Source: Clostridia bacterium (GTDB lineage Bacteria > Bacillota_A > Clostridia > Christensenellales > Aristaeellaceae). From it: a stretch of DNA of 32,567 nt. Within the stretch, counting starts at the first letter, position 1. Each line of letters opens with the position of its first letter. The stretch spans positions 1 through 32,567 of the forward strand of contig JAGBBE010000007.1 in assembly GCA_017938645.1 (NCBI GenBank), written 5' to 3'. Shown here piece by piece: positions 1 through 7,723 of this stretch. The notes beneath the pieces are model-generated. The model worked only from the letters and a program-made list of their open reading frames with translations, was not told the origin of the DNA and did not search any database. The translations under genes and the position numbers were made by a program.

Positions 1-140
1 CATGGGTGAAGCTCAAATTCACTGCGCTTAATCTGAAAAAGCTCGCCATCCACAAGTGGATGCGCTTGCTTGTTTCTTCGATTTTTCACATGATTGAAGC
101 CACTTTGCTACACGGCAAAGTGGCTTCTTTGACAGTCTGA
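1..140 (+). CDS. IS1182-family transposase, C-terminal end (partial)
   Basis: An open frame enters from the left edge (first full codon at base 3) and stops with TGA at 138-140, leaving 46 residues. It reads W-V-K-L-K-F-T-A-L-N-L-K-K-L-A, which matches the K-F-x-x-x-N-L-K-K-L-A ending that closes the DDE transposases of IS1182-type elements; the remaining residues are a low-information tail encoded over a hairpin. The catalytic part lies outside the window, so whether the transposase is intact cannot be judged. No terminal inverted repeat could be confirmed, because the other element end is not visible. The family call rests on this short motif only. Confidence 0.6.
   Translation, partial: WVKLKFTALNLKKLAIHKWMRLLVSSIFHMIEATLLHGKVASLTV
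96..130 (+). terminator. 13-bp hairpin at transposase 3' end
   Basis: GAAGCCACTTTGC (96-108) and GCAAAGTGGCTTC (115-127) are perfect complements around a 6-base loop and are followed by TTT. The hairpin lies inside the transposase reading frame just before its stop, an arrangement common at insertion-sequence ends, where it blocks transcription through the element. It could also be part of the element's terminal structure. Confidence 0.5.
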
Positions 141-166
141 AGAAGCGCCCGAAGGCGCTTCTTTTC
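141..166 (+). terminator. Intrinsic terminator after the transposase
   Basis: AGAAGCGCC (141-149), loop CGAA, GGCGCTTCT (154-162), then a short T run. It directly follows the transposase stop and sits 2 bases beyond the stop of the convergent minus-strand gene. The T run is on the + strand, so the main direction is rightward. Confidence 0.65.
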
Positions 167-167
167 A

Positions 168-1592
168 TCAATCCTTCAAAACCAGCTCCATCTCCGCCGC
201 CTCAAACGCTTCCAGCGCCGGATGACCAGTCAGCATACGCGCAATGCGCCATCCAGCAGCATGCTTTTGCGCACTCTCCTGCGTTGGACGGAACCCAAAC
301 TCCAGATACAGCCGCACAGCCACCCACGTCACCGTCTGCGTGTGCAGGCAGGCACGCAGATCGCTGTGGGCACGCATCACTTCCAGCACTTTGGAAATCA
401 AGGGCCTTGCCAGACCGTTGCCCTGTTCCTCGCGGCGAATGGCCACCCAGTGCACCTGTCCAAGCCCGGGTTCTTCACCGGGATAAGCCGTGGCTGTTGC
501 AACCTTCTGCCCCTCAGCATTCACAATAAACAGCATCCGATCGTTAAGCAGATGCTCCACCGCTCCGTAATACTGCTGCCAGACTTCCAGCCCTTGCTCG
601 AAGCTCTTCAGCTCGCGCGCAGACTGCTCGATGGCAATCCACGCATCACGGTCGCCGGGCTGATAGAACGCAAAACGATATCCCTCCGGCAATTCATACT
701 TCGGAATGTCATCGAGGCTGTCCCGTTCCATCAGCAGATCAACGTAACGGATGCGAGAATCGTGGTTGTCAAAGTTGATGCGTCCGTCCAGCTCGATCTC
801 GTCCAGATCATCCGGCACGAAAAGCCGGCCGGAGTAGAACTGCTGTCCCTCGGCAGTGTACTGTTGCTTGCGCGTCTGGATGGTCTTGTCCTCGGTGTGC
901 CAGAGCACAAGGTTGGGAATGTGAAGTCCCTGCGCCAGCTCGCACGCCTCCTTTACGGTGGAGTGATGCTTTTCGTAGGGTTTGAAGCGCTCGCGGTCGC
1001 CGTAGAGACAGAAGGCCTCGCACAAAAGCCAGTCCGCGCCTTCCACGTAGGAATGACAGAGCGGATTGTAGGGCTCGTCGCCCAGACAGCAGAGCTTTCG
1101 TCCGCCGGAAAGAGGCATCACAAAACCGTGCTGCTGCATCTTGGTGGAACGGATGTCAAAGAAGATCACCTCGCGGCCGAGCATGGGTTCTTTGTGTCCG
1201 TCGCAGATTTCGTGGAAGAGGATGCGGTCGTTCAGCCGGTCGGTCATCTTTTTCTGCAGGGTGAACAGCGCCATCTGCGTAAGGGCCTCGCGTACGGCAG
1301 GAGAACAGTAGATATGCAGATCACCCTCGTATTTTCCGTTGTTCATGCGCGTGGAAATCATGCGCAGCACCCATACCGCACCCAGAAGGTGATCTGTGTG
1401 GGCGTGGGTGAGGATCAGGTGATGGATGCGTTCCCAGCCGATGTTTTTCTTCTCCAGCTGCTGTATGATGCCGTTGCCGCCGCCTGCGTCGCAAAGCAGC
1501 AGACCTTCGGCGGTTTCGATGATAAAACAGGTGTTATAGCAATGGGTCACGTTGGCATTGCCGGTCCCCAGCACGATCAGACGGTCGTTCAT
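168..1592 (-). CDS. RNase Z-like metallo-beta-lactamase fused to a GNAT acetyltransferase
   Basis: 474 residues from ATG at 1592, chosen because AGGAGG (1600-1605) lies 7 bases upstream; an in-frame upstream Met at 1661 has no such site. Residues 1-270 are a metallo-beta-lactamase fold: the zinc motif H-A-H-T-D-H at 63-68, a G-D at 171-172, H-S-T at 210-212 and a late W-H-T-E-D at 231-235, the arrangement seen in RNase Z-like hydrolases. Residues about 304-440 form a GNAT domain with an acetyl-CoA-binding motif A (R-x-x-x-Q-G-N-G-L-A, 387-395) and the closing Y-L-E-F-G-F segment. The first domain probably hydrolyses a phosphodiester or related bond and the second acetylates an amine; the substrates are unknown. 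The gene follows the lipoprotein gene on the same strand, separated by a terminator, and appears to be monocistronic. Confidence 0.8.
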   Translation of the reverse strand: MNDRLIVLGTGNANVTHCYNTCFIIETAEGLLLCDAGGGNGIIQQLEKKNIGWERIHHLILTHAHTDHLLGAVWVLRMISTRMNNGKYEGDLHIYCSPAVREALTQMALFTLQKKMTDRLNDRILFHEICDGHKEPMLGREVIFFDIRSTKMQQHGFVMPLSGGRKLCCLGDEPYNPLCHSYVEGADWLLCEAFCLYGDRERFKPYEKHHSTVKEACELAQGLHIPNLVLWHTEDKTIQTRKQQYTAEGQQFYSGRLFVPDDLDEIELDGRINFDNHDSRIRYVDLLMERDSLDDIPKYELPEGYRFAFYQPGDRDAWIAIEQSARELKSFEQGLEVWQQYYGAVEHLLNDRMLFIVNAEGQKVATATAYPGEEPGLGQVHWVAIRREEQGNGLARPLISKVLEVMRAHSDLRACLHTQTVTWVAVRLYLEFGFRPTQESAQKHAAGWRIARMLTGHPALEAFEAAEMELVLKD

Positions 1593-1652
1593 GAAGAAAC
1601 CTCCTGTTGGATGGATTGTATGTATCATAGCATGAATTGGCCCGAAAAGAAA

Positions 1653-1681
1653 GAAAAGCAAGGCACAAAGCCTTGCTTTTC
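1653..1681 (-). terminator. Intrinsic terminator of the lipoprotein gene
   Basis: GAAAAGCAAGGC (1653-1664) and GCCTTGCTTTTC (1670-1681) form a perfect 12-bp stem with a 5-base loop. Read on the minus strand it is followed by TTTCTTTTC. It separates the lipoprotein gene from the downstream fusion gene. Confidence 0.8.
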
Positions 1682-1694
1682 AGGAAAAATGATG

Positions 1695-2585
1695 TTACTG
1701 AATCTGCTTCATGCTGGAGCGAATCTCGCCGAATACGTCGATGAAGTCGCCCTTGAAGCCAAGCGGGAATTGGATTTCCAGACCGTAGAGGGTCTTGTCG
1801 ATGGAGACATAGTGGATGCGGCCGCCTACCTCGGTGCCGTCGGTGAGGGTGCCGGAATAGTTGGCATATACGCCTTCGGAGCCCATCATGTAACGGGTGG
1901 CCGTGAGACTGGGCTTCCACTCGTCAAAGTCCAGACCGCCGATGGTGTTGAGGCGCTGCTTGACATGGGTTTCCAGATCGCTCTGCTTGTAGGTGGCATT
2001 CACGGGTTCAGCAGACACCGTGATGATGCACTGCTGATTGTCCTTGATCTGGTTGACCGGCTCAGAGAGGATGAAAATGCCGGAATAGCTCTGATCCACC
2101 TGCCAGCTCACAGGAGCCTTGAAGGTGACGCCCACAGTGGAGGCGGTGTAATCGGCATAGGTGAAGCTCAGATCCGGACGCGGAGTGGGGGTGGGCATGT
2201 CGATGGGATTAAGCGGAATGGGCGTGCTGCCCGCATAGGGATACACGGTGCCCTCGGCCTTCAGGGAAGCCTCGTACAGGCTTTCCACGCCGTACTCAGG
2301 ATCGACATAGTCCTCTTCGCTGGCGGCCATGTTGGCAAGCATCTCTTCATCCACCATCACGTCGTAGGGATTGGCAGAGAAAATGCTCTCGCCGGAAGCG
2401 GTGCCGTCGGCGTTGTCCTGCGGAGCAGACTCGGGAACCGACACAGCCGTAGGCGCGGGCGTGCCCGTGGGGCCAATCGCCTGTGTGATATCCGGGAAGT
2501 CGTTGGGGTCGGGCTGAGAAGAGCAGGCGTTCAGCATCAGAAGCGCCATGAGCAGACAAAGCAGCAGTTTCCAGTTGCGTTTCAT
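1695..2585 (-). CDS. Putative lipoprotein of unknown function
   Basis: 296 residues from ATG at 2585, preceded by GGGAGGG. The N-terminus is a lipoprotein signal: Lys/Arg start, Leu-rich core, and lipobox L-N-A-C with Cys21 as the lipidated residue. Residues about 22-155 are low complexity, rich in Pro, Thr, Ala and acidic residues, and look like an extracellular linker; it includes a short P-T-P-T-P-R-P run. The C-terminal ~145 residues form a compact domain beginning near F-T-Y-A-D-Y and containing V-G-V-T-F-K-A-P-x-S-W, resembling the PsbP/Mog1-like folds found in many Firmicutes lipoproteins, although no family is identified with confidence. It has its own promoter overlapping the yhaM stop and its own terminator. 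Confidence 0.75.
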   Translation of the reverse strand: MKRNWKLLLCLLMALLMLNACSSQPDPNDFPDITQAIGPTGTPAPTAVSVPESAPQDNADGTASGESIFSANPYDVMVDEEMLANMAASEEDYVDPEYGVESLYEASLKAEGTVYPYAGSTPIPLNPIDMPTPTPRPDLSFTYADYTASTVGVTFKAPVSWQVDQSYSGIFILSEPVNQIKDNQQCIITVSAEPVNATYKQSDLETHVKQRLNTIGGLDFDEWKPSLTATRYMMGSEGVYANYSGTLTDGTEVGGRIHYVSIDKTLYGLEIQFPLGFKGDFIDVFGEIRSSMKQIQ

Positions 2586-2672
2586 ATTCGGATTCCCTCC
2601 CAAGGCGGCCACGCCGCAGCTTCATGTACATATCTACGAATCAAAGCGGGGAAAACTTCATTTCGTCATGAT

Positions 2673-2701
2673 ATTGTAACATTTTTGGAAGAATGCGTCA
2701 A
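2673..2701 (-). promoter_or_regulatory. Sigma-A type promoter for the lipoprotein gene
   Basis: On the minus strand, TTGACG (2701-2696), a 17-bp spacer and TACAAT (2678-2673). The -35 box overlaps the yhaM stop codon, so the lipoprotein gene can be transcribed independently of the upstream replication genes. Confidence 0.65.
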
Positions 2702-3666
2702 CAGTTCGGAGCGTTTTCTTCCAAAACATCGTACTGAGCGTGGTAGAGCCTGCGGTCCAGAGACCAGATCTTCTCTGAGAAGACGCCGGGCTTGAGCTTG
2801 CCAAGCGCCGTCTGCATCTCGTTCATGCGCGCGTCGAGCAGATCGACCCAGTGCAGAACCTCGGCTTCAGGGAACATGGGCTTGCGGGGACTGCCGAATT
2901 CGGCCTCGCCGTGGTGGCTGAGCATCATGTGCTGCAAAAGGACAACCGGTTCGCCAGTGATGCCCAGGTCGTTGGCCGCCTCCTGAATGCGCGTAACGCC
3001 CAGCACCAGGTGTCCCAGAAGCAGACCTTCCTTGCTGTAGTCGCGCACAACGCCCATCTGGTCAGAATCCATTTCCTCGGTTTTGCACAGGTCGTGCAGA
3101 ATCACGCCGGCATAGAGCAGATCGCTGTTGAGCCACGGATAGACGTCCAGAATCACCTTCGCGGTGCGAAGCATCCCTGTGGTGTGATGCAAAAGACCGC
3201 TGCGTTCAGCGTGATGAATGCGCTGAGCTGCCGGATAATACTGAAGCTTTTCATCGAAGCGGCGCAGCATTTCCTGCGTGATGCGGCGGATGGGTTCGCT
3301 CTTGAAACCTGCGATGGTGTTGTTGATCTGCTGAAGCATCTCATCAGGCGTTTCCGGCGCACAGGGCGTGAGCAGGGAAATATCCACATCATCCGAAGGA
3401 GCCATGTCGCGGATGCGTTCCACGCGCAGCTGCAGTCGACCGTTATATTCCAGCGTGCCGCCGCGGACCTTCACAATGGAGCCGGGGGCAGGCACGGGCA
3501 CATTGCCGTCCCACACCTTGGCATTGACTTCGCCGGTGCGGTCGGCCAGATTGAGATCCAGATACTTTGCACCGTTGCCGCCGGTGCGCTGATCAGACGA
3601 ACGAACCAGCAAAAAACCTTCAAAGCGCTGGTCCTTGACCAGATCGCAAACCTTCTGCTGAACCAA
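2698..3666 (-). CDS. yhaM: 3'-5' exoribonuclease YhaM family (OB fold + HD domain)
   Basis: 322 residues, close to the ~314 of Bacillus YhaM. The start is TTG at 3666, 9 bases downstream of AGGAGG; no ATG fits the homologous N-terminus. Residues 15-90 form an OB-fold nucleic-acid-binding domain (F-L-L-V-R-S... then K-Y-L-D-L-N-L-A-D-R-T-G-E). The HD phosphohydrolase domain follows: His residues at 151-152 and 160-161, the H-D pair at 191-192 (I-L-H-D-L-C-K) and the H-H-G-E-A-E-F-G-S-P signature at 251-260. The family degrades RNA and single-stranded DNA from the 3' end using a divalent metal in the cytoplasm. It lies downstream of dnaB on the same strand with a structured repeat between them, so it may be partly co-transcribed with the replication genes. 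Confidence 0.92.
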   Translation of the reverse strand: MVQQKVCDLVKDQRFEGFLLVRSSDQRTGGNGAKYLDLNLADRTGEVNAKVWDGNVPVPAPGSIVKVRGGTLEYNGRLQLRVERIRDMAPSDDVDISLLTPCAPETPDEMLQQINNTIAGFKSEPIRRITQEMLRRFDEKLQYYPAAQRIHHAERSGLLHHTTGMLRTAKVILDVYPWLNSDLLYAGVILHDLCKTEEMDSDQMGVVRDYSKEGLLLGHLVLGVTRIQEAANDLGITGEPVVLLQHMMLSHHGEAEFGSPRKPMFPEAEVLHWVDLLDARMNEMQTALGKLKPGVFSEKIWSLDRRLYHAQYDVLEENAPNC

Positions 3667-3697
3667 AAGAAAGTTCCTCCTAAAAAAGAATGGGATG

Positions 3698-3912
3698 CCA
3701 AAGGGTGAAGCCCTTTGGCCAGACTGTCGATAAACCCTTTGGGGTGGTATTGGAGGGGCCGCGGCCCCTCTGATTTTCAATCGTATCGACCGGCTTTGCC
3801 GGTCGGGCGGGGAGTTTTCGTGCTTGCACGAAAACATTCCACCAGTATTTGGCGAAAAAGATCGCCATAGGCGAGCTTTTTCGACACGCTGTCCCAAGGG
3901 TGAAGCCTTTGG
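3698..3912. repeat. Structured intergenic repeat, copy 1 (with outer hairpins)
   Basis: The core 3721-3891 matches 11610-11779 over its full length, in the same window orientation. It starts A-GACTGTCGATAAA and ends TTTTTCGACACGCTG, so TGTCGA (3725-3730) and TCGACA (3881-3886) form short terminal inverted repeats. Inside are four hairpins: GAGGGGCC/GGCCCCTC (3753-3770), CGACCGGC/GCCGGTCG, TTTTCGTG/CACGAAAA (3815-3834) and a nested CGAAAAAG...CTTTTTCG stem enclosing TCGCC/GGCGA. Outside the core, CCAAAGGGTGAAGCCCTTTGG (3698-3718, given here only as a hairpin of 8-bp arms) is repeated in near-identical form at 3893-3912. The copy lies between dnaB and yhaM, antisense to their transcription relative to copy 2. 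Confidence 0.85.
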
Positions 3913-3919
3913 CAGAGGT

Positions 3920-3938
3920 CAAGGAGGCAGCGCCTCCT
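3920..3938. repeat. Short hairpin after dnaB
   Basis: AGGAGGC and GCCTCCT flank a 3-base centre shortly downstream of the dnaB stop. There is no T run on the dnaB strand, so it is a weak terminator or an mRNA-stabilising hairpin at most. Confidence 0.4.
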
Positions 3939-3953
3939 CGCGTTCTCTTGCCG

Positions 3954-5348
3954 TCAACCTTCCACATACATCGCCACCCGTGTGCCGGGAAGGTTGGTGT
4001 ATCGGGCAAATTCGGCCTGCCATTCAACGTTGACCGTACCGACCGGGCCATTTCTCTGCTTGGCGATGATCACTTCGCCCTGGTTGTCGTCGGGCTTGGG
4101 ACCGTCGTTGTTTCCGGCGGTGGCGTAGTAGCCTTCGCGGTGCAGGAAGAGCACGACGTCGGCGTCCTGTTCGATGGAGCCGGAGTCGCGCAGGTCGCTC
4201 AAAAGCGGACGCTTGTCGGTACGGGCTGCGTTGGCGCGGCTGAGCTGTGCACAGGCCATAACGGGAATTTTGAGTTCGAGGGCGATGGCCTTGAGCTGAC
4301 GGGAAATCTCGCTGACTTCCAGCTGACGGTTTTCCACGCGCTTGTCAACGCCCATCAGGCCGAGGTAGTCGATGACGATGAGGTCGAGGCCCTGCTCCAT
4401 CATGAGCCTGCGGCAGCGGCTGCGCAGCTGGGAAGGCGTGAGGGAGGGCGTATCGTCGATGTAAATGCGGCACTGGGCCAGCTCGTTGATGGTGTCGCCG
4501 ATTTTGATCCATTCGTCATCGGTGAGCATGCCGCTGCGCACGCGCTGCATGTTGATGTTGGCAGCGGAACACAAAAGACGCAGGCCGATCTGCTCGCAGG
4601 GCATCTCCAGCGAGAAAATGGCTACGCAGCGCTTGGCGTCCACGCCCGCAAACTTGGCAACACCCAGCGCCATGGAGGTTTTACCCATGGCAGGGCGCGC
4701 GCCGACAAGCACCAGTTCGCCGCCGTGCAGGCCCGTGAGCATGCGGTCGAGATCGTACAGGCCGGTCGGCACACCGCCCAGACGGCCTTTCAGGCGGCTC
4801 AGCTCCTCGATCTGATCGAAGGTGGACATGAGCACACGGTTGAGCGGCTGCAGGGTTTCTGCGCCGGAACGCTTCATCACGATGTCAAAGATCAGGCGTT
4901 CGGCGTTATGCAGCACGTCCTGCAATGGATCGGACTGCTGGTAGCACTGCTGCTGAATCTGCTGGCTGGCGGAAATCAGCTTGCGCAGCGTGGATTTTTC
5001 CAGCACGATTTCCACATAGGTACGGGTGTTTGCGGTGGTGGGCACAAAACGGTAGGCCTGCAAAAGATAGGCCATGCCTCCTACGCTTTCCAGCGTGCCG
5101 CGCTTGGTGAGCTCGTTGGAAACCGTCATCATGTCGATGGGGCTGCCTGCGATATGCAAAGAACGCATGACTTCAAAAATCTCCCGGTGCTCGGCGGAGT
5201 AGAAATCCACCGGCATCAGGGTTTCAAAGGCAAGCGTGGCCGCGCCGGCATCCTGCAGCACAGCGCCGATCACCGAGCGTTCCGCGTCGATGCTGGAAGG
5301 CGGCAGAGCTGTCATGACCTGCTCGTTCAAGCTGATTCCGGTTTCCAT
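3954..5348 (-). CDS. dnaB: Replicative DNA helicase DnaB
   Basis: 464 residues, full length for the family. The start is ATG at 5348, 8 bases from AAGGAG; a GTG three codons upstream is too close to that site. The N-terminal domain (about 15-115) binds primase and opens with D-A-E-R-S-V-I-G-A-V-L. The RecA-like motor domain follows a linker: Walker A G-A-R-P-A-M-G-K-T at 216-224, the H1a segment F-S-L-E-M-P near 245-250, Walker B L-I-V-I-D-Y-L at 323-329, and the Q-L-S-R segment at 368-371. It forms the hexameric ring that unwinds DNA at the replication fork. Only 26 bases separate it from rplI, so the two form an operon, the usual Firmicutes order. Confidence 0.97.
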   Translation of the reverse strand: METGISLNEQVMTALPPSSIDAERSVIGAVLQDAGAATLAFETLMPVDFYSAEHREIFEVMRSLHIAGSPIDMMTVSNELTKRGTLESVGGMAYLLQAYRFVPTTANTRTYVEIVLEKSTLRKLISASQQIQQQCYQQSDPLQDVLHNAERLIFDIVMKRSGAETLQPLNRVLMSTFDQIEELSRLKGRLGGVPTGLYDLDRMLTGLHGGELVLVGARPAMGKTSMALGVAKFAGVDAKRCVAIFSLEMPCEQIGLRLLCSAANINMQRVRSGMLTDDEWIKIGDTINELAQCRIYIDDTPSLTPSQLRSRCRRLMMEQGLDLIVIDYLGLMGVDKRVENRQLEVSEISRQLKAIALELKIPVMACAQLSRANAARTDKRPLLSDLRDSGSIEQDADVVLFLHREGYYATAGNNDGPKPDDNQGEVIIAKQRNGPVGTVNVEWQAEFARYTNLPGTRVAMYVEG

Positions 5349-5374
5349 GCGGCTCACTCCTTTTGACGGATTGA

Positions 5375-5824
5375 TTACTTGGTGACGCCTTCAACATGCA
5401 CCTTCATGGGCGCCTTGATGCCGGTGTAAACCACGACGTTGATGTCCACGTCGCCCACCTGACGGATGGGATCGCATTCGATCTTGCGCTTGTCGATGTC
5501 CACGCCGTACTGTTCCTTGAGGCCGACAGCGACTTCCTGACTGGTGATGCTGCCATAGATACGGCCCTGGCTGCCACACTTGGCCTTGATGTTGATCACT
5601 TTGCCCTTAAGGCTCTTGGCGATTTCTTCGGCAGCAGCGCGGCGCTCGCGCTCGAGCTTTTCCTCGTTGGCGCGCTTGCGTTCGATTTCCTTCACGGCGC
5701 CGGGAGTGGCTTCCACCGCCCACTTGCGGGGAAACAGATAGTTGCGGGCAAAACCGTCTGATACGTTGATGATGTCGTCCTTCTTGCCGGAACCTTTGAC
5801 GTCGCACAGCAGAATAACCTTCAT
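5375..5824 (-). CDS. rplI: 50S ribosomal protein L9
   Basis: 149 residues. The N-terminus [15 protein letters not shown] and the [10 protein letters not shown] segment are the L9 signature. A long charged helix of Lys, Glu and Arg residues (about 45-75) connects the N-domain to a C-terminal RNA-binding domain ending in the G-V-T-K region. L9 sits at the base of the L1 stalk and binds 23S rRNA. AAAGGAGG precedes the ATG. It lies 15 bases after the membrane gene upstream and just before dnaB. Confidence 0.97.
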   Translation of the reverse strand: MKVILLCDVKGSGKKDDIINVSDGFARNYLFPRKWAVEATPGAVKEIERKRANEEKLERERRAAAEEIAKSLKGKVINIKAKCGSQGRIYGSITSQEVAVGLKEQYGVDIDKRKIECDPIRQVGDVDINVVVYTGIKAPMKVHVEGVTK

Positions 5825-5839
5825 GAAAGATAACCTCCT

Positions 5840-6907
5840 TTATGATTCAGAGTCCTCGCGGACTTTATGGGTACGGAAATGAATGAAAGAATCGGCGATG
5901 CCGATCAAAAGGGGAACCGTGGGAAGCAGCGCATACACCAGACCGACAGCGCCGCCGATCAGCCTGAGCTGATCAGGATTGTGGCGCGCAAAGACGAATA
6001 CCATCACTGATGCGCCTACAAGCTGATAGCAGGTCAGGATGAACTGCGCGCCCATCAGCGCCAGCGTATGGCCCAGTCCGCCGGATGAAAGCAGCAGGAC
6101 GGACGCAAACATCAGCACTGCAAGCGCCACACGAAGCTGCGGCGGAAGCGTCAGCAGACGGAAGCCGGGCGGAGAGGTAACGTGTGTCTTGCGCTCGCCG
6201 GGATGATTGGGATCGATCGCCACCACCAGCATGACGCCGTTGAGATGCTCCACCCTCAGAGCGGTGAACAGTCCGATCAGGAGGCAGGCATGGGTGACGA
6301 GCATGGGAAACTCGTTGACCATGTACAATTCCACCGTACGCCGGAAAGACAAAAGCATCTGTTCAAGCATCACGGGCTGCATCAGAGGCGACAGCAGACT
6401 GCTTTGCTCGAACCCTTCAGGCAGATTCACGAGTCCCATCTGCGCCAGCTGGAACAGGAGCATCCCGGATGTCTCGCTTTCGGCCAGCTTTTCCGTTACC
6501 ACGTCAGGGAATGGCGTTGCTGCGCTATAGGAGGCAAATCCCAACACCAGCGCTGCGGACATGGCCGAAAGGCAGGTATACAGGACAATGCCGTTCAAAC
6601 CGGAAAGTTTTTTGGGATGCAGCTGACGCGTGGCCCACAGCGGAAGCATGCCCGGTACCAGCAGCACGGCCGCCAGCACAGGATCTCCGCCACGCAGCAG
6701 GCAGCCGATGGCCGGAAAGGCGCATGCTGCCCACGCGAGCTTTTCTTCCTTTTGATGTCTGGCCAAAGGACAGGCAAACAGAGGCAGAAGCATTGCGCAC
6801 AGACCGCTGACCAGCACAGAGGCCAGCGAGAGGCCGCACAAAATTCCCAGCGCGATGACATTGGTCATGACCTGCGCGCGCTTGGGCTTTACCGCTATGC
6901 TGTCCAC
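5840..6907 (-). CDS. YybS-like DUF2232 polytopic membrane protein
   Basis: 355 residues from GTG at 6907, preceded by AGGGAGA with 7-8 bases spacing. A longer frame reaches a Met at 6946 without a ribosome site. The protein has roughly eight to nine hydrophobic segments, with a first pair after the K-P-K-R-A-Q N-terminus, a cytoplasmic H-Q-K-E-E-K loop, and a C-terminal helical bundle ending R-T-H-K-V-R-E-D. Position (directly before rplI-dnaB), size and topology fit the DUF2232/YybS family, an uncharacterised integral membrane family resembling ECF transporter S components. The phosphodiesterase gene gdpP, which follows yybS in Bacillus, is absent here. Confidence 0.75.
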   Translation of the reverse strand: MDSIAVKPKRAQVMTNVIALGILCGLSLASVLVSGLCAMLLPLFACPLARHQKEEKLAWAACAFPAIGCLLRGGDPVLAAVLLVPGMLPLWATRQLHPKKLSGLNGIVLYTCLSAMSAALVLGFASYSAATPFPDVVTEKLAESETSGMLLFQLAQMGLVNLPEGFEQSSLLSPLMQPVMLEQMLLSFRRTVELYMVNEFPMLVTHACLLIGLFTALRVEHLNGVMLVVAIDPNHPGERKTHVTSPPGFRLLTLPPQLRVALAVLMFASVLLLSSGGLGHTLALMGAQFILTCYQLVGASVMVFVFARHNPDQLRLIGGAVGLVYALLPTVPLLIGIADSFIHFRTHKVREDSES

Positions 6908-6948
6908 TCCATGCTCTCCCTTCTGCAATGCACAATATACCAGCATTC

Positions 6949-6978
6949 ATTATACTGGACTGAGGGCGTGAAAGTCAA
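6949..6978 (-). promoter_or_regulatory. Promoter of the yybS-rplI-dnaB operon
   Basis: On the minus strand, TTGACT (6978-6973), an 18-bp spacer and a perfect TATAAT (6954-6949). It is back to back with the rightward promoter of the SGNH hydrolase gene. Confidence 0.7.
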
Positions 6979-6993
6979 CCGGAGGCTGGTGGA

Positions 6994-7023
6994 TTGACAA
7001 AAAGCACGTGAAAGATTTAAGAT
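6994..7023 (+). promoter_or_regulatory. Promoter of the SGNH hydrolase gene
   Basis: TTGACA (6994-6999) is a perfect -35 box. A weaker -10, TAAGAT (7018-7023), lies 18 bp away. The ATG at 7060 follows AAAGGTGA. Confidence 0.55.
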
Positions 7024-7059
7024 AGAAACACATATCGCATCAGAAAGGTGAGATCACAC

Positions 7060-7710
7060 ATGCGCCGCATTCTTTGCTATGGCGATTCCAATACCTGGGG
7101 CTACACCGCCGGAACCGGCGTAAGATATCCGCATGACGTGCGCTGGACAGGCGTGATGCAGCGCGAGCTTGGCGCGGAATATACCGTTTTGGAGGAAGGC
7201 CTGAATGGGCGTACCAGCGTGTTTGACAATCCGTTCAGCCCTTATCGCAGCGGCGTGGCTTACCTGCTGCCCTGCCTGCTTACCCACAAGCCGCTGGATG
7301 TGATTGTGGTGATGCTGGGCACCAATGACCTGCGCTGGACGACAGCCTTTGGAGCATCGGAAGGCGTGCGCCGCATTGTCAAGGAGATCAGACTGGCTGC
7401 GCATCTGGAGGAAAGCTCCTCCATCTTTGCTGATCGGACGCGAATCCTTGTCGTGTCGCCGATTCTGGCTCATCCCAGAATGGAGGGACCGGAGTTCAAC
7501 GAAGTGCATCGTCTCTATCCTGCGCGTTCCCGTGAGTTTGCTGCTCATTTTGCCAAAATGGCAGCCGAAACCGGATGCGACTTCCTTGATGCGGCTCAGT
7601 TTGCTGAACCGTCGGAGGTTGACGGTCTGCACATGACCCAAGAAAGCCATGCGCGCCTTGGCAAGGCCATCGCTGATAAAGTTCGGGAGATGCTTGAAAA
7701 GGAAAGATAA
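7060..7710 (+). CDS. SGNH/GDSL-type hydrolase
   Basis: 216 residues from ATG at 7060, with AAAGGTGA 9 bases upstream; the in-frame GTG at 7048 overlaps that site and was rejected. Block I is Y-G-D-S-N-T-W-G with nucleophile Ser10. Block III is G-T-N-D at 87-90, and the Asp/His of block V are Asp188 and His191 (D-G-L-H-M). The fold is a short serine hydrolase; relatives with the G-D-S-N-T-W-G motif act as arylesterases or acyl/acetyl-ester hydrolases. No signal peptide is visible, so it should be cytoplasmic. The substrate is not predictable from sequence. The gene is transcribed alone from its own promoter. Confidence 0.88.
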   Translation: MRRILCYGDSNTWGYTAGTGVRYPHDVRWTGVMQRELGAEYTVLEEGLNGRTSVFDNPFSPYRSGVAYLLPCLLTHKPLDVIVVMLGTNDLRWTTAFGASEGVRRIVKEIRLAAHLEESSSIFADRTRILVVSPILAHPRMEGPEFNEVHRLYPARSREFAAHFAKMAAETGCDFLDAAQFAEPSEVDGLHMTQESHARLGKAIADKVREMLEKER

Positions 7711-7723
7711 AAGAAGCGGGGGC

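Noticed and set aside
222..2795. Very long open frame (857 codons) on the + strand opposite the MBL-GNAT and lipoprotein genes
   Set aside because: It is antisense to two genes with recognisable domains and good ribosome sites, has no SD, and its translation is His/Arg/Val-rich low-meaning sequence typical of GC-rich shadow frames.
3680..4051. Short open frames across the structured repeat and the dnaB end
   Set aside because: They consist of translated hairpin sequence, have no start signals and differ between the two repeat copies.
7048..7059. Upstream GTG start for the SGNH hydrolase
   Set aside because: The GTG is part of the AAAGGTGA ribosome site itself; the ATG at 7060 begins the conserved M-R-R-I-L-C-Y-G-D-S-N motif.
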